Shown: positions 37,311-47,899, counted from the stretch's first letter. The stretch is DNA of 64,000 bases from an uncultured Chlorobiaceae bacterium (GCA_903820085.1 CAIJGA010000025.1:1-64000); one strand, 5' to 3'. Translations and numbers: made by a program. The notes: generated from the sequence alone by a model not told the origin.

Positions 37311-38050
37311 GCGACAAACAGCGGGAACGCTATGCCCGCCACCTTGCACTGCCGGAAATCGGCGAAAAGGGGCAGGAAAAACTGCTTCAGGCAAAAGTGC
37401 TGGTCATCGGTACCGGAGGACTCGGCTCCCCTGTCGCATTCTATCTTGCGGCGGCTGGCATTGGCAACATCGGGCTTATGGATGGCGACAAGGTCGATCT
37501 CAGCAACCTCCAGCGGCAGATCCTCCATACCACAAGCTCAATCGGACAGGAAAAGGTCAACTCCGCGAAGGAAAGGCTTCACGACCTCGATCCCGACATC
37601 AAGCTCACACTCTACCCCTTCAGGCTCACAGCCGGCAACGCAGCGGAGATTCTCGCCGGTTACGACTTCGTGATTGATGCTACTGACAATTTTGATTCAA
37701 AATTCCTGATTGCACGGGCCTGCCACAACGCTGCAAAGTCTTACTCCCATGCCGGCATCAGAGAGTTTCACGGCCAGACCATGACCGTTCATCCCGGAAA
37801 AACCGCCTGTTATCAGTGTGTGTTCCACGAAGAGGGTGCCCCCGCACCGTCAATCCCGAAAGGACCCCTCGGAGCTCTTCCCGGCCTTATCGGAACCATC
37901 CAGGCCACCGAAGCGATAAAACACATCCTCGCCATTGGAACGCCCCTCGTCAATACGCTCCTGACCTGCGAAGCCCTCTCCATGACCTTCCGCAGGATCC
38001 AGGTCCAGCGCGACGCGGCCTGCCCGATCTGCGGAACAGCGGTAACCTGA
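37301..38050 (+). CDS. MoeB/ThiF-type adenylyltransferase
   Basis: The 249-residue E1-like enzyme has the ATP-binding GTGGLGSPVAFYLA motif, the DKVDLSNLQRQIL block and two zinc-binding CxxC pairs (CYQC and CPIC). It activates the C-terminal glycine of ThiS, and perhaps of MoaD. Its ATG overlaps the thiH stop by ten bases, tying it to thiamine synthesis, so ThiF is the likelier role. Confidence 0.9.
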   Translation: MPLSDKQRERYARHLALPEIGEKGQEKLLQAKVLVIGTGGLGSPVAFYLAAAGIGNIGLMDGDKVDLSNLQRQILHTTSSIGQEKVNSAKERLHDLDPDIKLTLYPFRLTAGNAAEILAGYDFVIDATDNFDSKFLIARACHNAAKSYSHAGIREFHGQTMTVHPGKTACYQCVFHEEGAPAPSIPKGPLGALPGLIGTIQATEAIKHILAIGTPLVNTLLTCEALSMTFRRIQVQRDAACPICGTAVT

Positions 38051-38150
38051 AAAAAAGCAGCATTATGGCGCCTTTGGACGTTGCAGAATTTCGGCGACGT
38101 ACGTACATTATCAAAATGACCGGCAAAGCCACCATAAAACCTTTCAATGC

Positions 38151-38846
38151 ATGGCCATAACAGGAAACCTCCATGCCGTCCTGACCGGCGACCTTGTCAG
38201 CTCTTCACGATTGACCAGCAATCAGAGCCAGCAAGCCATGGAGCTGCTCAGAACTTCAGCAACTCTCTTTGAGCAATGCTTTTCCGGTACCGTTTCCGGA
38301 AACATGGATACCTTTCGCCACGACAGTTGGCAACTTCTTCTCAATAAACCCGAACAGGCGTTCAAGGCAGCCCTCTTTCTGCGCTCCGCTCTCAAGATGG
38401 AATCAGACGCCGTAACGAAGTTTGATACGCGGATCTCCATCGGAATCGGCACGGTCGAATTCGTTGCCTCAGAAAGAACATCCGATTCGCGCGGGCCGGC
38501 CTTTACCCTTTCCGGCAGAGGAGTTGACACCATGAAAAACTCAGCTCTTGCTCTCAGCATCGAGACAGAAGATACAGAACCATGGCGCGACATGATGCAA
38601 GCCATCATGCCGCTTCTCGACTGCATTGCAACAGACTGGACACCGACTGAATCGCGGGCAGTCAATGCTGCGCTGATGGGCCGGACACAAGAGGAGAGCG
38701 CCAGACTCTGGGCGTCAGACAAGAGAAGCCGCCCAACCCGGCAAGCCGTAGGGGATTCGCTGATACGCGCACACTGGAATACCGTCCACTCCGTCTTGCT
38801 GCAGGCCGAACAAAAGGTACTGAGAGAACACAATAGAAGCAAATAG
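38151..38846 (+). CDS. SatD-like protein
   Basis: The 231-residue protein begins HAVLTGDLVSSSRL and has FRHDSWQLLL, RISIGIGTVE and RGPAFTLSGRGVD, the spaced blocks of the SatD family, which looks like a degenerate nucleotide-cyclase fold. The C-terminal part (about 160 to 225) is helical and could be an HTH-like DNA-binding region. Function unknown; SatD was named for salt or acid tolerance in streptococci. It precedes the DUF3307 gene, its frequent partner. Confidence 0.65.
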   Translation: MAITGNLHAVLTGDLVSSSRLTSNQSQQAMELLRTSATLFEQCFSGTVSGNMDTFRHDSWQLLLNKPEQAFKAALFLRSALKMESDAVTKFDTRISIGIGTVEFVASERTSDSRGPAFTLSGRGVDTMKNSALALSIETEDTEPWRDMMQAIMPLLDCIATDWTPTESRAVNAALMGRTQEESARLWASDKRSRPTRQAVGDSLIRAHWNTVHSVLLQAEQKVLREHNRSK

Positions 38847-38966
38847 CAAATTCTTTAACTTGCTATTGATATATGAAGATTTGCAGGCTTGCAATGCGTC
38901 CGTACCCATATCCGCGAAGGGCACTCCGCATCTGAACAATATGCCAATACAAAAAAAGCTGTTGTC

Positions 38967-39653
38967 ATGGAAAAAATTGTCGCAATACTCATTGCTGCCC
39001 ACTTCATGGGTGACTTTTTTCTCCAGCCAAAAAAAATGGTTCGCAACAAGCAGTTGCCTCTCATGCTCATGCTGCATGGCGCAATACACGCCTTAACCGC
39101 ATATCTGCTGCTCCAGCTCTGGAACTGCTGGGAAGTTCCACTCTCTGTTTTTGCGGTTCACTCCATCATCGACTTCACAAAACAGCGGTATGGAGAAGAA
39201 AACACGACAACATTTATTGCTGACCAGACAGCGCACCTGTTCAGCCTCTTTCTTGTTGCCATGCCGCTCTCTCTTGGTTCACTGGCAACTAAATTCTCCG
39301 GAATCGGATACCAGCAAATTATAGGGCTTGCCGGCTTTATAGCCAGCGTCAGGGGTGCCGGTTTTTTCATCGCACTTATCACCAAAGAGATGACCCGCGT
39401 GAATAATCTCAAACTTGAAGGACTGCAAAACGGGGGGGCACTGATCGGTCAGCTCGAACGCGGGCTGATCTTCCTCCTCCTCCTGACCGGAAGGCCTGAA
39501 AGTATCGGATTCCTTATTGCGGCCAAATCAATCCTGCGCTTTGAAGAATCAAAAAAGCTCAAACAGGCCGAATACATCCTCATCGGCACCCTGCTCAGCT
39601 TCTCGGCAGCCATAGCGATCTCCTCCCTCACCATGTGGGCCATGCTGCTCTGA
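38967..39653 (+). CDS. DUF3307 family membrane protein
   Basis: The 228-residue protein starts with EKIVAILIAAHFMGDFFLQ, the defining motif of DUF3307, and has several further membrane segments (about 28 to 48, 80 to 105, 110 to 130 and 200 to 225). The ATG at 38,967 is chosen for this motif, although the frame is open upstream. Function unknown. The pairing with a SatD-like gene is known from other genomes and suggests a shared role. Confidence 0.8.
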   Translation: MEKIVAILIAAHFMGDFFLQPKKMVRNKQLPLMLMLHGAIHALTAYLLLQLWNCWEVPLSVFAVHSIIDFTKQRYGEENTTTFIADQTAHLFSLFLVAMPLSLGSLATKFSGIGYQQIIGLAGFIASVRGAGFFIALITKEMTRVNNLKLEGLQNGGALIGQLERGLIFLLLLTGRPESIGFLIAAKSILRFEESKKLKQAEYILIGTLLSFSAAIAISSLTMWAMLL

Positions 39654-39938
39654 ACTCAAAGGCCGGTTTTCGATGCATGTGATTGAGCAAAAAAAAGATC
39701 AACCAAATTATTCCACATTTTTATTTTTAATGAATTCCTTCGCATTAACCCCCGATATATCTTATAATTCATGATTCATAGCAGTAACATGAACCCTTAC
39801 CAAAAGAATGGATCAACGAGTAAACTCCTTTTCCAGTAACCCACAAGGCCAAAGCCCCTTGCATTCCCGCTCCGCGCACGGAAATCCCCGTCACGGCCAT
39901 TTCAGCCGCAACTCTTTTGAAGATAAGCCCGTCACGCC
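39654..39938 (+). promoter_or_regulatory. Leader and probable promoter of sucA-sucB-lpd
   Basis: An A+T-rich stretch contains TATAAT at 39,763 to 39,768 as a likely -10 element; a matching -35 is poor (TTCGCA-like about 17 bases upstream). The remaining 170 bases to the sucA start are G+C-richer untranslated leader without a gene I can support. Confidence 0.4.
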
Positions 39939-42770
39939 ATGATGCAGCAGTATAGCAGCAACTCCTATCTTTTCGGGGGCAACGCCCCTTATATCGAAGA
40001 TCTTTACGAAGCCTATCTCGACAATCCCGGTTCTGTTTCTGAAAGCTGGCGGGCATACTTTGATGCCATGCAGAATGTACCGGGAGCCAATGGCACCGAC
40101 GCTCGCGATATTGCACACTCGCCTGTCCAGGCATCGTTTGCCGAAAGGGCCCGCCTTGGGCCCATCTGCCGTGTGGTTGCCAATCCTGATGCAGAACTCG
40201 GACGCAAGCGGGTATCGGTCCAGAAACTTATCGCCGCCTATCGCAACATCGGTTCACGCTGGGCAAACCTTGATCCGCTGAAGCGCCTTGAACGGCCTGC
40301 ACTGCCCGATCTGGAACCCTCTTTTTACGGGTTCACTGACACTGACATGGATATTGTCTTCAATACCAGCAATACCTATTTCGGCAAGGAGACCATGTCG
40401 CTGCGCGAGCTGATGCAGAATCTCAAGGAAACCTATTGCGGAACTCTTGGTCTGGAGTTCATGTACCTCACCGACCAGACGGAAAAACGATGGTGGCAGG
40501 CAAAATTTGAAACGATACGCTCTAAACCGGATTTCAGTCCGGAAAAGAAAAAACATATTCTTGAACGGCTTACGGCAGCAGAAGGGTTTGAACGCTATCT
40601 GCATACCCGCTTTATCGGTCAAACTCGATTCTCGCTTGAAGGCGGGGACAGCTTTATTGCTGCCATGGATGAACTGATTCAGCGTGCCGGCAAAGCAGGA
40701 GTTCAGGAGATCGTGATCGGTATGGCCCACAGGGGACGACTGAATGTGCTGGTCAATATCATGGGAAAAAATCCGCTTGACCTCTTTGCCGAGTTTGAAG
40801 GCAAACATGACGAAGAACTTCCTTCCGGAGACGTCAAGTATCATCAGGGCTTTACCAGTGACCTCGCCACTCCCGGCGGGCCGGTCAATCTCTCTCTGGC
40901 ATTCAATCCGTCACACCTGGAAATTGTCAATCCGGTGGTAGAGGGCGCTGTCAAAGCCCGACAGGTGCGCCGGGGCGACAGGGACGGTTCACAGGTACTG
41001 CCGATACTGGTTCACGGCGATGCGGCATTTGCGGGGCAGGGCGTTATCATGGAAACCCTGAACCTCGCACTTACCCGCGGTTACGGCACGGGAGGCACCG
41101 TCCATATTGTCATCAACAACCAGATCGGATTTACCACTTCAGACCCTCGCGACAACCGTTCAACAACCTACTGCACCGATGTGGTCAAAATGATTGAGGC
41201 TCCGGTGCTGCACGTCAATGGTGACGACCCCGAATCGGTTGTCCTTGCAACACAGATGGCGCTCGATTATCGGCAGGCATTCAAGCGTGATGTTGTCATT
41301 GATATAGTCTGTTTCCGCAAACTCGGCCACAATGAGCAGGACACACCGGCCATGACCCAGCCGCTGATGTACAAAAAAATAGCGCTGCATCCCGGTACAC
41401 GGAAACTCTATGCCGAGAGGCTTGAGTCGCAGGGCGTTATCGACAATGAATATGCCGCAACGCTGAGCAAACAGTTCCGGAAGGATCTTGAGGAAGGCAA
41501 ATACAGCACCAATCCGGTGCTGGTCAATAAAACCATCTTTACGGCTGAACCCGCCTCAGGGCGCAATGAAGCTTCCGAAACAGGCGTTCCGCTTCCCGAG
41601 CTCAAACGGCTCTCAGAGACTATTACCAAAATCCCTGAAGGGTTCAAGCTTCACCCGCTGGTTGAAAAGGTGGTCAGCGATCGTGGCCGGATGGGTCGCG
41701 GAGAACAGCCTCTCGACTGGGGCATGGGCGAACATCTGGCATTTGCCTCACTGGTTGCAGGAGGCTACCCGATCCGCATTACCGGTCAGGACAGCGGCAG
41801 GGCAACATTTTCGCACCGTCATGCCGTCTTTCACGACCAGAACCGTGAAAAATGGAACTCTGGCACCTACATACCGCTTCAAAATGTTGCCGACAGCCAG
41901 GCTCCTTTTACGGTGATCGATTCGGTACTGTCCGAAGAGGCTGTACTTGGATTTGAGTACGGCTACTCCATCTCTGCACCCGATACGCTGGTGATCTGGG
42001 AGGCGCAGTTCGGCGACTTTGCCAACGGAGCGCAAGTGCTGATCGACCAGTTTATCACCTCCGGAGAGGTGAAATGGGGACTTGCATCCGGCCTTACCCT
42101 CATGCTGCCACACGGTTACGAAGGACAGGGACCGGAACACTCTTCAGCCCGGCCTGAGCGCTTCCTGCAGCTTTGTGCAGAAAACAACATCCAGGTGTGC
42201 CAGCCAACCAACCCTTCCCAGATTTTCCATCTGCTCCGTCGGCAGATGACCACGATGAAGCGCAAGCCACTGGTGATTCTCACCCCGAAATCGCTGCTTC
42301 GCAACAAGGATGCTGTTTCAGCGCTTGCAGACCTCTCTGTTGGGAATTTCCGGAACATCATCGGCGACAACTCGGCTGCACCTGAAAAGGTACAGAGACT
42401 GATCGCCTGCTCAGGCAAAGTTTACTACGACCTCATCAACCGGCGGCTGGAAAACACGCAGGAAAATGTGGCCATCATCCGTATCGAACAGCTCTACCCG
42501 TTCCCGTTTGATGAATTCAAGGAGGTACTCGATCACTATCCTGAACTGAAGGAGATTGTCTGGTGTCAGGATGAACCGAAAAATCAGGGCTACTGGCGTT
42601 TTCTCCAGCACTATATCATGAACGCGATGAGCCCGGGTCAGCAGTTCGGCTATGCCGGACGCCTTGCATCGGCTTCTACCGCATGCGGTTACAGCGCAAC
42701 ACATGTCAAACAGCAGATAGCACTGCTCAATCAGGCGTTCGGTGAGTTCAGCGTTTTTTTCAACAAATAA
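39939..42770 (+). CDS. sucA: 2-oxoglutarate dehydrogenase E1 component
   Basis: The 943-residue thiamine-diphosphate enzyme decarboxylates 2-oxoglutarate and passes the succinyl group to E2. The N-terminus has the YLFGGNAPYIEDLYEAYLDNP E2-binding motif in parts, then FNTSNTYFGKETMSLRELM, the ThDP-binding HGDAAFAGQG region and the C-terminal transketolase domain (GEQPLDWGMGEHLAFASL, YGYSISAPDTLVIWEAQFGDFANGAQ). The motifs look closest to beta/gamma-proteobacterial SucA, hinting at transfer (inference). Green sulfur bacteria normally run this step in reverse with a ferredoxin oxidoreductase, so its presence is notable. sucB follows at nine bases. Confidence 0.96.
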   Translation: MMQQYSSNSYLFGGNAPYIEDLYEAYLDNPGSVSESWRAYFDAMQNVPGANGTDARDIAHSPVQASFAERARLGPICRVVANPDAELGRKRVSVQKLIAAYRNIGSRWANLDPLKRLERPALPDLEPSFYGFTDTDMDIVFNTSNTYFGKETMSLRELMQNLKETYCGTLGLEFMYLTDQTEKRWWQAKFETIRSKPDFSPEKKKHILERLTAAEGFERYLHTRFIGQTRFSLEGGDSFIAAMDELIQRAGKAGVQEIVIGMAHRGRLNVLVNIMGKNPLDLFAEFEGKHDEELPSGDVKYHQGFTSDLATPGGPVNLSLAFNPSHLEIVNPVVEGAVKARQVRRGDRDGSQVLPILVHGDAAFAGQGVIMETLNLALTRGYGTGGTVHIVINNQIGFTTSDPRDNRSTTYCTDVVKMIEAPVLHVNGDDPESVVLATQMALDYRQAFKRDVVIDIVCFRKLGHNEQDTPAMTQPLMYKKIALHPGTRKLYAERLESQGVIDNEYAATLSKQFRKDLEEGKYSTNPVLVNKTIFTAEPASGRNEASETGVPLPELKRLSETITKIPEGFKLHPLVEKVVSDRGRMGRGEQPLDWGMGEHLAFASLVAGGYPIRITGQDSGRATFSHRHAVFHDQNREKWNSGTYIPLQNVADSQAPFTVIDSVLSEEAVLGFEYGYSISAPDTLVIWEAQFGDFANGAQVLIDQFITSGEVKWGLASGLTLMLPHGYEGQGPEHSSARPERFLQLCAENNIQVCQPTNPSQIFHLLRRQMTTMKRKPLVILTPKSLLRNKDAVSALADLSVGNFRNIIGDNSAAPEKVQRLIACSGKVYYDLINRRLENTQENVAIIRIEQLYPFPFDEFKEVLDHYPELKEIVWCQDEPKNQGYWRFLQHYIMNAMSPGQQFGYAGRLASASTACGYSATHVKQQIALLNQAFGEFSVFFNK

Positions 42771-42779
42771 TATTCAAGA

Positions 42780-44021
42780 ATGTCCATCATTGACGTCACC
42801 ATATCCCATTTGTCGGAATCCGTTGCCGAGGCAACACTGCTGAACTGGAAAAAAAAACCTGGCGACAGCGTTGCTGTAGATGAAATACTGTTTGAAATTG
42901 AAACCGACAAGGTGGTCTTCGATGTCCCGTCACCCTCTTCCGGCATCTTGTTTGAAATTCTGGTCAATGACGGAGGAACAGTTGTTCCCCATCAGGTTCT
43001 TGCCCGTATTGACAGCGAAGGCAAAGCTGTACTGCCCTCTCCACCCTCCGGTCAGTCAGAAGCCCCGGCTCTGGGGGAGACCGCAACGCCTAAAGAAGCA
43101 CAACCTGAAGAGGCCATTGCCATGCCCGCGGCTGCAAAACTGATGGCTGAAACCGGACTGAAGCTCTCACAGGTCGAGGGAACAGGACGGCATGGAAGAG
43201 TAACAAAGGCAGATGTTTTGCAGGCCATTGCGGCTGGTGCCGAGCCAGCCTCACCACCGCCACCTCCCGCACCAAAACTCAAACCGGTTGAGGCAAACCT
43301 TGAGGCTCCGCTCATGACCGATAGACCGGAACAGCGCGTACCGATGACCCGCCTCAGGGCACGCATTTCCGAACGGCTGCTCCAGTCGCAGGCCACCAAC
43401 GCCATTTTGACGACCTTCAATGAGGTCAACATGCAGGGTGTGATTGAATTGCGCAACCGCTACAAGGCAACCTTTGAAAAAGAGCATGGTGTCAAGCTCG
43501 GATTTGTCTCCTTCTTTGTCAAGGCAACGGTGCACGCACTGCGCAAATATCCTGTCCTGAATGCCTCTGTAGAAGGCAAGGATATCATCTATCACGGCTA
43601 TTTCGACATTGGCATCGCCGTCAGCTCGCCGAGAGGACTTGTTGTCCCCATCCTGCGCAATGCCGACCAGATGAGCATCGCCGATATCGAACGCAAAATC
43701 ACTGACTACTCCACCAAGGCCAAACTGGGCAACCTCTCCCTCGAAGAGCTGACCGGCGGAACCTTCACCATTTCCAATGGCGGCGTTTTCGGCTCTATGC
43801 TTTCAACACCGATTATCAATCCGCCCCAGTCGGCCATTCTCGGCATTCACGCCACCAAGGAGAGAGCTGTTGTGGAAAACGGGCAAATTGTCATACGGCC
43901 AATGAACTATCTGGCCATGTCGTACGACCACCGTATCATCGACGGCCGCGAAGCGGTGCTTGGTCTCAATGCAATCAAAGATGCGCTTGAAGATCCGGCG
44001 CGCCTCTTACTTGATCTATAA
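42780..44021 (+). CDS. sucB: 2-oxoglutarate dehydrogenase E2, dihydrolipoyl succinyltransferase
   Basis: The 413-residue protein has one lipoyl domain with the lipoylated Lys44 in ETDKVVF, a Pro/Ala-rich linker, a peripheral-subunit-binding domain ([20 protein letters not shown], about 119 to 155), a second linker with a proline run and the catalytic domain ending in [11 protein letters not shown] with the acyltransferase His and Asp. It transfers succinyl from E1 to CoA. All parts expected for the E2 of a single ODH complex are present. Confidence 0.96.
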   Translation: MSIIDVTISHLSESVAEATLLNWKKKPGDSVAVDEILFEIETDKVVFDVPSPSSGILFEILVNDGGTVVPHQVLARIDSEGKAVLPSPPSGQSEAPALGETATPKEAQPEEAIAMPAAAKLMAETGLKLSQVEGTGRHGRVTKADVLQAIAAGAEPASPPPPPAPKLKPVEANLEAPLMTDRPEQRVPMTRLRARISERLLQSQATNAILTTFNEVNMQGVIELRNRYKATFEKEHGVKLGFVSFFVKATVHALRKYPVLNASVEGKDIIYHGYFDIGIAVSSPRGLVVPILRNADQMSIADIERKITDYSTKAKLGNLSLEELTGGTFTISNGGVFGSMLSTPIINPPQSAILGIHATKERAVVENGQIVIRPMNYLAMSYDHRIIDGREAVLGLNAIKDALEDPARLLLDL

Positions 44022-44036
44022 GGAGTGAACCATATT

Positions 44037-45473
44037 ATGAACAAACAATTTGACGTTCTTGTTATTGGAGCCGGACCCGGCGGCTATATCGCAGCAATCC
44101 GTGCCGCCCAACTTGGCTTTTCAGTAGCCTGCTGCGAGTTCAGCGCCTACGACGATCCGGCAGGAGAGCCCCGGCTTGGCGGAACCTGTCTTAACGCCGG
44201 TTGCATTCCGCTCAAAGCACTGGTCGCCTCTTCAGAACTCTTTGAAAAGGCCTCTCATCACCTCGAAGAACATGGCATTACGTTCGGCGGAGTAAGCATC
44301 GATGTTGCAACGATGCAGAAGCGCAAGGAGGCTATTGTCACCAAAATGACCGCAGGAGTAAAGTTCCTCTTCCGCAAGAACAAGATCACCCTCCTCAAGG
44401 GGCTGGGCTCATTTGCTGGAAGAACTGATGCCGGCTACAGAATCATGATCAGCGGAAAAGAGGGCGAAGAGGAGGTGCTTGCACAGAAGGTTATTATCGC
44501 CACCGGCTCCAAAGCGCGGCAAATTCCGAATATTGCCGTTGATAATGTTACGATCTGCGATAACGAAGGCGCGCTGAAATTCACTGAAGCACCAAAAAAA
44601 CTTGGCGTCATCGGCGCAGGAGTAATCGGTCTTGAAGTCGGCTCCGTCTGGCGCAGGCTGGGAGCGGAGGTAACCGTCCTTGAAGTGATGACCTCGTTTC
44701 TCGGTGCAGCCGATGAGAGCGTTTCACGGGAAGCCTCAAAGCTCTTTTTAAAGCAGGGTCTGCGCATCAAGCTCGGTGTCAGGATCGGCCAGGCCAAGCA
44801 AACAGCCAATGGTGTCAGCATTGCCTATACGGATGACCAGGGTTCCGAGCATACCCTCGAATGCGACAAGCTGATTGTCTCCGTTGGTCGTACTCCAAAC
44901 ACTGAAAAGCTTAACCTTGAGGCGATCGGGCTTCAAACTGATGAACGGGGCTTTATTCCCGTCAATGACCATTGCGCCACCGCCGCTCCGGGGGTTTACG
45001 CCATCGGCGACGTGGTACGCGGCCCCATGCTGGCCCACAAGGCAGAAGACGAGGGTGTCATGGTTGCAGAACTGCTTGCCGGTCAGCAACCGCACCTCGA
45101 CTACAACAGCATGCCCTGGGTTATCTACACCACTCCGGAAATTGCCTGGGTTGGAAAAACCGAGCAACAGCTCCGTTCTGAAGGGCACGACTACAAAACC
45201 GGCCAGTTTCCCTTTGCGGCCAACGGCCGGGCACTTGGACTTGGAGATGCCGAAGGATTTATCAAAATGCTGGCCGATGCAAAAACCGATGAAATCCTCG
45301 GCGTGCACATTATCGGAGCAAGCGCCTCCGACCTGATTGCCGAAGCAGCACTTGCCATGGAGTTCAGGGCATCATCCGAAGACATCGCCCGCACCTGCCA
45401 CCCGCACCCGAGCCTCTCGGAAGTGATGCGCGAAGCAGCCCTGGCCATAGAAAAACGGTCGTTGAACATGTAA
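44037..45473 (+). CDS. lpdA: Dihydrolipoyl dehydrogenase (E3)
   Basis: The 478-residue flavoprotein reoxidises the lipoyl group of E2 with NAD+. It has FAD-binding VIGAGPGGYIAA, redox cysteines Cys51 and Cys56 in GGTCLNAGCIPLK, the NAD motif VIGAGVIGLEVG and the C-terminal HPHPSLSE base. The usual sequence around the cysteines is GGTCxNVGCIPSK; here Ala and Leu replace Val and Ser, an oddity that keeps both cysteines. AAGGAG precedes the ATG at 44,037; a GTG at 44,025 overlaps that site and is rejected. It converges with hypE, seven bases between stops. Confidence 0.94.
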   Translation: MNKQFDVLVIGAGPGGYIAAIRAAQLGFSVACCEFSAYDDPAGEPRLGGTCLNAGCIPLKALVASSELFEKASHHLEEHGITFGGVSIDVATMQKRKEAIVTKMTAGVKFLFRKNKITLLKGLGSFAGRTDAGYRIMISGKEGEEEVLAQKVIIATGSKARQIPNIAVDNVTICDNEGALKFTEAPKKLGVIGAGVIGLEVGSVWRRLGAEVTVLEVMTSFLGAADESVSREASKLFLKQGLRIKLGVRIGQAKQTANGVSIAYTDDQGSEHTLECDKLIVSVGRTPNTEKLNLEAIGLQTDERGFIPVNDHCATAAPGVYAIGDVVRGPMLAHKAEDEGVMVAELLAGQQPHLDYNSMPWVIYTTPEIAWVGKTEQQLRSEGHDYKTGQFPFAANGRALGLGDAEGFIKMLADAKTDEILGVHIIGASASDLIAEAALAMEFRASSEDIARTCHPHPSLSEVMREAALAIEKRSLNM

Positions 45474-45480
45474 CCAGGTT

Positions 45481-46524
45481 TCAGCAGATCCGCGGCAGTT
45501 GTTCGCCAAGCGGAAGATCGATAATGCGGCTGCTGCCAAAAGCGGTACGCATGACCACCATACCGGGATGAAGGTCAACCACTGATCCGATGATAACGGC
45601 ATCCCGGCCTTCTGCAAAAGAACGCATTACCTCAAGAACAGTTGCGGCATCGGCAGCAGCAACAGCCACAACCAGCTTGCCTTCGTTGGCTACATGCAGA
45701 GGATCAACACCAAGCAGTTCACAGGCACCTCGTACATCTGCTTTTACAGGAACAGTCATTTCATTGATTTCAATACCAACTCCAGAGGAGACCGCCAGTT
45801 CATTCAGGGTCGCAGCCACACCTCCCCTCGTCGGGTCGCGCATGGCATGAACAGCAGGCACCACGTCCAGAACAGCAGCAATCATAGCGTTAAGCGCTGC
45901 GCAGTCACTTGTTATGCGTGACTGGAATGAGAGCCCTTCACGAGAGGTCATGATGGCCATTCCGTGATCACCCACTGTGCCTGAGAGAATAATGGTGTCT
46001 CCCGATGCCAGGTTGCGGCAGGAGAGATTGACCCCCTCCCTGATCACCCCGATACCTGAGGTATTGATAAAGATTTTGTCGCACTGCCCTTTGCCGACCA
46101 CTTTGGTATCACCAGTGACCACCATCACCCCCGCCTTGCGTGCGGCATCGGCCATACTTTTGACGATGGTTTCAAGTTCGGCAAGCGAAAAACCCTCCTC
46201 GAGTACAAACCCCGCACTAAGGTAGAGCGGCCGTGCCCCGCCTACCGCCAGATCATTGACCGTTCCATTGACGGCCAGCTCTCCGATATTGCCACCCGGA
46301 AAAAATACCGGACTTACCACATAGCTGTCGGTTGTAAACGCTACCCGTCCCGGAGGCAGGTCAAGCTTTGCCTGATCATCCAGCAGATCAAGAAAAGCAT
46401 TATGCAGATGCGGCATAAAAACCCGCTGCATGAGCGCCTGCGACAGCCTTCCACCGGCGCCATGTGCCATCTGTACCGTTTCATGCTGCATAATCGGGGT
46501 CGGGCAGAGAGGAGCAATGGTCAT
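45481..46524 (-). CDS. hypE: Hydrogenase maturation protein HypE
   Basis: HypE dehydrates the thiocarbamoyl group on its own C-terminal cysteine to a thiocyanate, the cyanide source of [NiFe]-hydrogenase. The 347-residue protein has the AIRS-like ATP-binding [11 protein letters not shown] start, [38 protein letters not shown] and the required C-terminal PRIC end. Its start overlaps the hypD stop. Last gene of the hypABFCDE run. Confidence 0.97.
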   Translation of the reverse strand: MTIAPLCPTPIMQHETVQMAHGAGGRLSQALMQRVFMPHLHNAFLDLLDDQAKLDLPPGRVAFTTDSYVVSPVFFPGGNIGELAVNGTVNDLAVGGARPLYLSAGFVLEEGFSLAELETIVKSMADAARKAGVMVVTGDTKVVGKGQCDKIFINTSGIGVIREGVNLSCRNLASGDTIILSGTVGDHGMAIMTSREGLSFQSRITSDCAALNAMIAAVLDVVPAVHAMRDPTRGGVAATLNELAVSSGVGIEINEMTVPVKADVRGACELLGVDPLHVANEGKLVVAVAAADAATVLEVMRSFAEGRDAVIIGSVVDLHPGMVVMRTAFGSSRIIDLPLGEQLPRIC

Positions 46525-47630
46525 AAGGCAAAATTTCGGTGATAGTTATAATAAGCTGCGCAAGCCCCTTCGGAGGAGACCATGGTAGCGCCGAGCGGGT
46601 GCTCCGGCGTACACTCCCTCGCAAATGCCGGGCAGCCATCCGGCTTCAGCGTGCCCTGAAGAATGCTGCCGCTCATGCAGAGTGGTGATTCTGTTGCGGA
46701 GATATGGGAAACATTGAACTTTTTTTCGGCATCAAACCGGTCAAACACCTCCCGGAGAGCAAGGCCACTTCCGGGAATAAGGCCGATACCGCGCCACTGC
46801 CGGTCGGTCACCTCAAAAACTTTATCGATAAGCTCCTGCGCCACACGGTTCCCTTCACGGCTCACTACCCTTCCATAACGGTTCACCACCTCTGCACGCC
46901 CCTCTTCAAGCAATTCAACAGTTTTCAGGATTCCGGCCAGCAGATCAACCGGCTCAAAACCAGTCGGGACAATCGGCACCTGAAACTCACGGGCTACCGG
47001 CTCGTACTCCTCATAGCCCATCACGGCGCAGACGTGGCCGGCAGCAAGAAATCCCTGAACACGGTTCCCCGGCGAGGAAAGTATGGCACGCATGGCCGGC
47101 GGCACCATCACCTGGCTGACCAAAACGCTGAAATTTTCAATCCCCTCGCGTGCAGCCTGCCAGACTGCCATGGCATTGGCAGGTGCAGTTGTTTCAAAAC
47201 CGACAGCAAAAAAGACCACCTCTTTCGCAGGGTTGTCGCGGGCGATCTGAAGGGCATCGAGCGGAGAGAAGAGAATGCGGACATCCCCCCCTTCACTGCG
47301 TACCATAAAGAGATCTTTTGAACTGCCGGGCACACGCAGCATATCGCCGAAACTGGTAAAAATGACCTCTTTTCTTGCAGCAATCAGGAGTGCCCGCTCA
47401 ATGGATTCAAGCGGCGTCACACAGACCGGGCAACCGGGGCCATGCACCAGCTCAATGGTATCAGGCAACAGCTGGTCAATGCCGTTGCGCATAATCGAAT
47501 GGGTCTGCCCGCCGCAGATCTCCATGATGGTCCAGTGACGGGTGGCTGTTCGGCGGATCTCGTCAAGCAGCTTCCTCGCAAGCTTCGGATCGCGATATTC
47601 GTCGATATATTTCATCGGAGTCCGGTTCAC
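46521..47630 (-). CDS. hypD: Hydrogenase maturation protein HypD
   Basis: The 369-residue Fe-S protein works with HypC to assemble Fe(CN)2CO. It carries [13 protein letters not shown], the [10 protein letters not shown] motif, [10 protein letters not shown] and the C-terminal cysteines that hold the 4Fe-4S cluster ([19 protein letters not shown] and the CTPEHPLGA block). Length is normal. It overlaps hypC and hypE at both ends, so the three are translated together. Confidence 0.97.
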   Translation of the reverse strand: MNRTPMKYIDEYRDPKLARKLLDEIRRTATRHWTIMEICGGQTHSIMRNGIDQLLPDTIELVHGPGCPVCVTPLESIERALLIAARKEVIFTSFGDMLRVPGSSKDLFMVRSEGGDVRILFSPLDALQIARDNPAKEVVFFAVGFETTAPANAMAVWQAAREGIENFSVLVSQVMVPPAMRAILSSPGNRVQGFLAAGHVCAVMGYEEYEPVAREFQVPIVPTGFEPVDLLAGILKTVELLEEGRAEVVNRYGRVVSREGNRVAQELIDKVFEVTDRQWRGIGLIPGSGLALREVFDRFDAEKKFNVSHISATESPLCMSGSILQGTLKPDGCPAFARECTPEHPLGATMVSSEGACAAYYNYHRNFAL

Positions 47631-47899
47631 AGCAGTTCAGGTGAAGGAGGCTCCCGATCAGGCTGAAATGCTCCGCTCTCGATAAGCTCCTGCCAAAGTT
47701 TCAGGCTTTCAGCAGCATCCTCTTCATCAATGATTTTCAGGGCAAAACCGGCATGGACGATGGTGTACTGCCCAAGCTGGATGTCGGGCACATACTCAAG
47801 ACAGGCCCTTGTTTTGGAACCGTTCACATCAACGACGCCCATTTTGAGGCCATTTTCATTGGAGAGTTCAACGAGTTTTCCGGGAATGGCAAGGCACAT
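47627..47899 (-). CDS. hypC: Hydrogenase maturation chaperone HypC
   Basis: The 90-residue protein begins [12 protein letters not shown], with the essential Cys2, and has the family motif [20 protein letters not shown]. It carries the iron precursor between HypD and the hydrogenase large subunit. The ATG at 47,899 is required to place Cys2; the frame is open upstream to 47,983 but without homology. The stop overlaps hypD. Confidence 0.96.
   Translation of the reverse strand: MCLAIPGKLVELSNENGLKMGVVDVNGSKTRACLEYVPDIQLGQYTIVHAGFALKIIDEEDAAESLKLWQELIESGAFQPDREPPSPELL

Noticed and set aside
38065-38160. 31-codon frame between the MoeB/ThiF gene and the SatD-like gene
   Set aside because: It overlaps the SatD-like start, has no ribosome site and no recognisable sequence.
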